A stretch of DNA of 64,000 nucleotides from Bacteroidota bacterium (GTDB taxonomy: Bacteria > Bacteroidota > Bacteroidia > Bacteroidales > Paludibacteraceae), in NCBI GenBank assembly GCA_023459355.1, contig JAEWUM010000015.1, forward strand, positions 62,001-126,000, given 5' to 3'. This document shows positions 61,107 to 64,000 of the stretch, piece by piece (position 1 is the first letter of the stretch; the number at the start of each line of letters is the position of its first letter). A program made the translations under genes and the position numbers. The notes under the pieces were generated by a model that was given only the letters and a program-made list of their open reading frames with translations, made no database searches and was not told the DNA's origin.

Positions 61107-61607
61107 ATGAGTCAGGAACGATATAAAGCAGAGATACTGCCCATACGCGACAAGCTCTTCCACATAGCACACAAAATTTTGCAGGGGGATGAGGATGCAG
61201 AAGATGCCGTACAAGAGGTACTTCTAAAGCTTTGGCACACCCGTGACTCATTAGGTACTTATGACAATGTTGCTGCTTTTGCAACGACGGTTACAAAAAA
61301 TCATTGTCTGGATTAATTAAAACTGAAAAAGCGGACAGAATCATTGGATGATATACATCATCAGCGGGAATCAGGCGATAATCCGTATTTGCAGTTGGAA
61401 CGAATTAATACAGAGGAGATACTGAAGAAAATAATAGAACTACTTCCGCCATTACAACAAACCATTATCCGGATGAAAGATATGGAAGAATACGAAGTGG
61501 AAGAAATCGCTGAAATTACCGGTACTAAACCGGATGCAATCAGGGTAAATCTGTCGAGGGCAAGAAAAAAAGTACGGGAGGAATACATTAAATGGACAAG
61601 AGGATGA
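61107..61607 (+). pseudogene. ECF-type RNA polymerase sigma factor interrupted by an in-frame TAA
   Basis: One continuous frame encodes an entire sigma-70 family (ECF) factor, broken only by TAA at 61314-61316. Before it: region 2 (MSQERYKAEILPIRDKLFHI, GDEDAEDAVQEVLLKLW, VTKNHCLD). After it: linker LKLKKRTESLDD, then region 4 (LPPLQQTIIRMKDMEEYEVE, EIAEITGTKPDAIRVNLSRA). Homologues have a sense codon at this place (for example CLDxLK), so one substitution restores the protein. Total would be 166 residues, normal length. The second half has an ATG at 61344, so a region-4-only fragment is possible. It heads an operon with a putative anti-sigma factor. Recent inactivation, sequence error or readthrough are all open. 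Confidence 0.85.
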
Positions 61608-62065
61608 GAATAAAATTTAAATACAGCATGACTTTCGAAAAGGCAGACCAACTTATCGAAAGATATTACGAGGGACTAACCAGCGTTGAAGAGGAAAGGC
61701 AACTTCAGGAGTTTCTTTCTCAAGCAGATTTACCCTTAAAGTATGAGCCGGAACAGGCAATTTTTGGATACTTCAGACCTCAAAAACAAAATGTTACACG
61801 GAAATCATTCTTGCGTTGGTCTGGAGTTGCCGCAGCATTACTGGTTGGAGTATTTGCTATCCAATTATTTATCGACAGTAATTTATCGAATTATGCCTAT
61901 GTTGATGGTAAAAAAATAACAGATATGGATGAAATTAAATTGCATGCAATGGCCTCAATTGAAAATTTACCATCCGGTCAGACCATCGTAGAAGAAAACT
62001 TACGACAAGTCAGTAGTAAAGAACTGATAGAACAACAATTAAATTTATTTTCTGCATTTGAATAA
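61592..62065 (+). CDS. Putative anti-sigma factor, single-pass membrane protein
   Basis: A 157-residue protein from ATG 61592, which is preceded by GGGAGG. Other in-frame starts are ATG 61604, overlapping the sigma stop as ATGA, and ATG 61628, where the family-like start MTFEKADQLIERYYEGLTS begins. The cytoplasmic part is a small helical domain common to anti-sigma-like proteins (DQLIERYYEGLTSVEEERQL, EFLSQADLPL). One membrane helix lies at about 75-95 (WSGVAAALLVGVFAIQLFI). It has no CHCC zinc motif. Being next to and overlapping the sigma gene, it probably restrains that factor; with the sigma gene broken it may have no partner. Confidence 0.7.
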   Translation: MDKRMRIKFKYSMTFEKADQLIERYYEGLTSVEEERQLQEFLSQADLPLKYEPEQAIFGYFRPQKQNVTRKSFLRWSGVAAALLVGVFAIQLFIDSNLSNYAYVDGKKITDMDEIKLHAMASIENLPSGQTIVEENLRQVSSKELIEQQLNLFSAFE

Positions 62066-62071
62066 TATAAA

Positions 62072-62536
62072 ATGAACGATATGAGATCAATTAAAATCTT
62101 TTTATTCCTACTGTTATTAAACGGATTCACAGGTATCCGGTCGATACAAGCCCAAAGCGATCTTGAAATAAAGAAAGTTTTTGATCGGTACGGCAACCAA
62201 AAGGGAGTTGTTATGGTAGAACTAACCGGCGAAATGTTAGAGGGATACGATTTCTCACTTTTTAAAAGTTTGATGATAAAAGAAAATCCCGAAGCAGCCG
62301 ACTATATCCGGAAAAGCCTTGCAAAAGATGAAACAGGGGCCAAAAAAGTCAAACAGGTGGTTGCAAATGGCAAAGCAACATCTATATACCTTCAATTACC
62401 TCCTAAAGGTAAATATCACAGGCTGATTCTTTTCAATGAAGCAAACAAACCCGAGCACGTAATCACGCTAATCTATATAGAATCTAAAGATGATTCTGAA
62501 AATGTTTTGAAATTAATATTGAAAAAAAATAAATAA
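62072..62536 (+). CDS. Exported DUF4252-like protein, unknown function
   Basis: A 154-residue protein with a signal peptide (cleavage near RSIQAQ, about residue 28); ATG 62072 or 62081 may be used. The mature part resembles DUF4252 (a small family found beside sigma/anti-sigma genes): KKVFDRYGNQKGVVMVELTG, FSLFKSLMIKENPEAADYIR, RLILFNEANKPEHVITLIYI. The match is from memory and moderate. It sits 6 bases after the putative anti-sigma gene and 22 before an outer-membrane protein gene. A periplasmic accessory or sensor role is conjecture. Confidence 0.6.
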   Translation: MNDMRSIKIFLFLLLLNGFTGIRSIQAQSDLEIKKVFDRYGNQKGVVMVELTGEMLEGYDFSLFKSLMIKENPEAADYIRKSLAKDETGAKKVKQVVANGKATSIYLQLPPKGKYHRLILFNEANKPEHVITLIYIESKDDSENVLKLILKKNK

Positions 62537-62558
62537 TAAACACTTAATTATCAACGAA

Positions 62559-63473
62559 ATGAAAAAAATAATGCTTTCTTTTATCCTATTTGTATGTATA
62601 TTTTCTGATGCTATAGCTTTTGAAACAGCAGAAAATGATACGACAGTTTATTTTAGAAACAAAACTATTCAAATAGAGGATAGTATCGGTCAGATGAGAG
62701 TAAAAGTCTTTGATCAACAGGGTGAGGAGTATAAACCTGTTTACGAAGGAGTTTTCTCTGACGGGAAAAGCTACGAGAAATGGACTGTAATAGAAGAGAT
62801 TGGCATTCAATTGCCTTTCATGACAAAACCGAAAAGTAAACGAAAGTACACAATGGAGCCGCATTGGGCTGGTATTGGCTGGGGTTTTGCGAATATTGCT
62901 GATCAACAGTATAATATTAATAATATCAATGGAGTGTCGCTGAAGTCTGAATCTTCTAATGAATTCTTTTTCAATTTGATTGAAAAAATCTTACCCATTT
63001 ATCGCAATAATCTGGGTCTGACAACCGGACTTGGATTCAATTGGCGGAATTACTTCTTTGACGCCAATCAACACTTTACTGAAGTTGCAGGTGTAACAAT
63101 TGTTGAAAATGCTCCTGCAGGCACTGAGTATGAATACAGCCGCCTGAGAACGTTTTATATCAATGTGCCGTTATTACTTGAGTGGCAACCAACCTTCGGA
63201 AAAAGCCAGAAATTTTTTGTTTCTGCAGGTGTAGTGGGAGGGGTCAACACATCGGCCACTCACAAGCTTAAATACAAAGATGTCAGCGATAACACCATCA
63301 GAAAAATAACCGGAAAAGGATTGAATATTGCGCCGGTAACGCTTGATTTTCTGGGACAGATTGGATATGGCTCATGGAATGTATATGCTAAATATTCTAC
63401 ATTCAGCATGTTCCAATCGCAAAAAGGACCGGAAATAAGATCTGTGTCGGTTGGAGCGATGCTGAATTTTTAA
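62559..63473 (+). CDS. Outer membrane beta-barrel protein
   Basis: A 304-residue protein with signal peptide MKKIMLSFILFVCIFSDAIA. About 80 residues of soluble N-terminal region (TVYFRNKTIQIEDSIGQMRV, VKVFDQQGEEYKPVYEGVF) precede a barrel of PorT/OMP_b-brl_2 type (HWAGIGWGFANIADQQYNIN, LGLTTGLGFNWRNYFFDANQ, YINVPLLLEWQPTFGKSQKF, VSVGAMLNF at the end). It is the last gene of the sigma/anti-sigma operon and a likely target or sensor component of it. A stem-loop terminator follows at 63496-63532. Confidence 0.75.
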   Translation: MKKIMLSFILFVCIFSDAIAFETAENDTTVYFRNKTIQIEDSIGQMRVKVFDQQGEEYKPVYEGVFSDGKSYEKWTVIEEIGIQLPFMTKPKSKRKYTMEPHWAGIGWGFANIADQQYNINNINGVSLKSESSNEFFFNLIEKILPIYRNNLGLTTGLGFNWRNYFFDANQHFTEVAGVTIVENAPAGTEYEYSRLRTFYINVPLLLEWQPTFGKSQKFFVSAGVVGGVNTSATHKLKYKDVSDNTIRKITGKGLNIAPVTLDFLGQIGYGSWNVYAKYSTFSMFQSQKGPEIRSVSVGAMLNF

Positions 63474-63495
63474 TTGCCAGGAAGATTATAAATAA

Positions 63496-63532
63496 AAAAG
63501 CCCGTAAATCAACGCTTGATTTACGGGCTTTT
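63496..63532. terminator. Rho-independent bidirectional terminator
   Basis: Stem AAAAGCCCGTAAATCAA, loop CGC, matching arm on the other side, 17 bp with a run of A on the left and T on the right. It lies between two convergent genes (stops at 63473 and 63549), so it serves both. Confidence 0.9.
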
Positions 63533-63548
63533 ATGCAGATTAATATTG

Positions 63549-64000
63549 TTACGACAACAGCGAGATAAGTACCCCAGCAGCAACTGCAGAGCCAATTACT
63601 CCTGAGATATTACTTGCCATACAGTATTGCAGGATATGGTTGCTCGAATCATATTTTAATGCCATTTCGTTGGCAACTCTCGATGCCATCGGTACGGCAC
63701 TTAATCCGGTTGCTCCAATCAATGGATTGATTTTCTTTTTAGCAAAAAGATTATACACTTTAACGGCTAAAATACCTCCCGCGATTGAAATAGCAAACGC
63801 GACAAATCCTCCTACCACAATTCCCAATGTTTTGGGTGAAAGAAAGACATCAGCAGTCATAGTCGCTCCTACGGTCAGACCGAGGAAAATAGTAGCGGTA
63901 TTCATGATAGGTCCGGTAGCCGCTTCGGATAATCTCAAGGTTGAAGTCCCGATTTCTTTAATCAGATTTCCAAACAACAACATGCCCAATAAAGGCACTG
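63549..64000 (-). CDS. Sodium ion-translocating decarboxylase beta subunit (OadB/MmdB/GcdB family), C-terminal part
   Basis: The C-terminal 150 codons of a beta subunit; the start lies beyond the right edge. Visible are VPLLGMLLFGNLIKEIG, then membrane helices (TATIFLGLTVGATMTADVFL, VVGGFVAFAISIAGGILAV), the conserved GATGLSAVPMASRVANEM and YCMASNISGVIGSAVAAGVL at the end. This subunit couples biotin-dependent decarboxylation of oxaloacetate, methylmalonyl-CoA or glutaconyl-CoA to sodium export across the inner membrane. In Bacteroidales it commonly serves the succinate-to-propionate route; which decarboxylase cannot be told here. Confidence 0.93.
   Translation of the reverse strand, partial: VPLLGMLLFGNLIKEIGTSTLRLSEAATGPIMNTATIFLGLTVGATMTADVFLSPKTLGIVVGGFVAFAISIAGGILAVKVYNLFAKKKINPLIGATGLSAVPMASRVANEMALKYDSSNHILQYCMASNISGVIGSAVAAGVLISLLS

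Overview
The window comes from a member of the Bacteroidota, most likely the order Bacteroidales. The evidence is a SusC/SusD polysaccharide utilization locus with a hybrid two-component sensor, a PorZ-type type IX secretion protein with a C-terminal sorting domain, families largely confined to this phylum (DUF4294, DUF4959/5000/5126, DUF4998), low GC content, and promoters of the Bacteroidota type (TTTG, about 19 bases, TAnnTTTG) before many genes. Anaerobic metabolism is suggested by a 2-oxoacid:ferredoxin oxidoreductase, Pta/AckA and a sodium-pumping decarboxylase subunit. The genus cannot be named from sequence alone. No rRNA, tRNA, CRISPR array or complete insertion sequence was seen.

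Layout. 1-12.6 kb: a polysaccharide utilization locus. On the minus strand are susC, susD, two surface glycan-binding lipoproteins and the first 149 codons of a GH105 unsaturated uronyl hydrolase; a divergent hybrid two-component regulator lies on the plus strand. 12.8-21.4 kb: asnS, the korAB 2-oxoacid:ferredoxin oxidoreductase, an eIF1/SUI1-like protein, a SpoU-type RNA methyltransferase, an S41 protease lipoprotein with an exported partner, and a sodium:neurotransmitter-type symporter. 21.6-27.8 kb: rdgB and porZ, then an AT-rich cassette of methyltransferase, membrane GT2, small SMR-like carrier and GT-C-like membrane protein, resembling a three-component glycan modification system. 27.7-35.5 kb: folE, a SPOR protein, ispD, recG, ndk, an M23/LysM peptidase, zwf and pgl. 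35.5-42 kb: ackA, a hydroxyacyl-CoA dehydrogenase-like gene and pta, then an exported helix-hairpin-helix/barrel protein and its neighbour. 42-52.7 kb: DUF4294, a 5-formyl-THF cyclo-ligase, a PASTA/rluD/ddl/prenyl synthase operon, DUF2200, rpmH, a phosphoesterase operon, an epimerase and nadA. 52.8-60.5 kb: a U32 protein, dusB, tsaE, uvrC and mnmG. 60.5-63.5 kb: a repeat-bearing intergenic region, then a sigma factor/anti-sigma/outer-membrane operon. The right edge cuts a sodium-pump decarboxylase beta subunit.

The most notable points are these. (a) A 16-bp parS-like ParB site lies between mnmG and uvrC; with mnmG and rpmH nearby, it suggests an origin-proximal region. (b) Six head-to-tail 22-bp units, most with a symmetric 11-bp dyad whose arms vary together, lie between mnmG and the sigma factor gene. 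(c) The ECF sigma factor gene carries an in-frame TAA. (d) A surface glycan-binding protein is frameshifted at a run of nine G; removing one base restores the family C-terminus. (e) A three-part glycosylation-like cassette sits directly behind porZ. (f) Three copies of one palindrome lie at gene 3' ends. I did not find a system I can call wholly new; the best candidates for new biology are the glycosylation cassette, the 22-bp array and the exported HHH-barrel protein.
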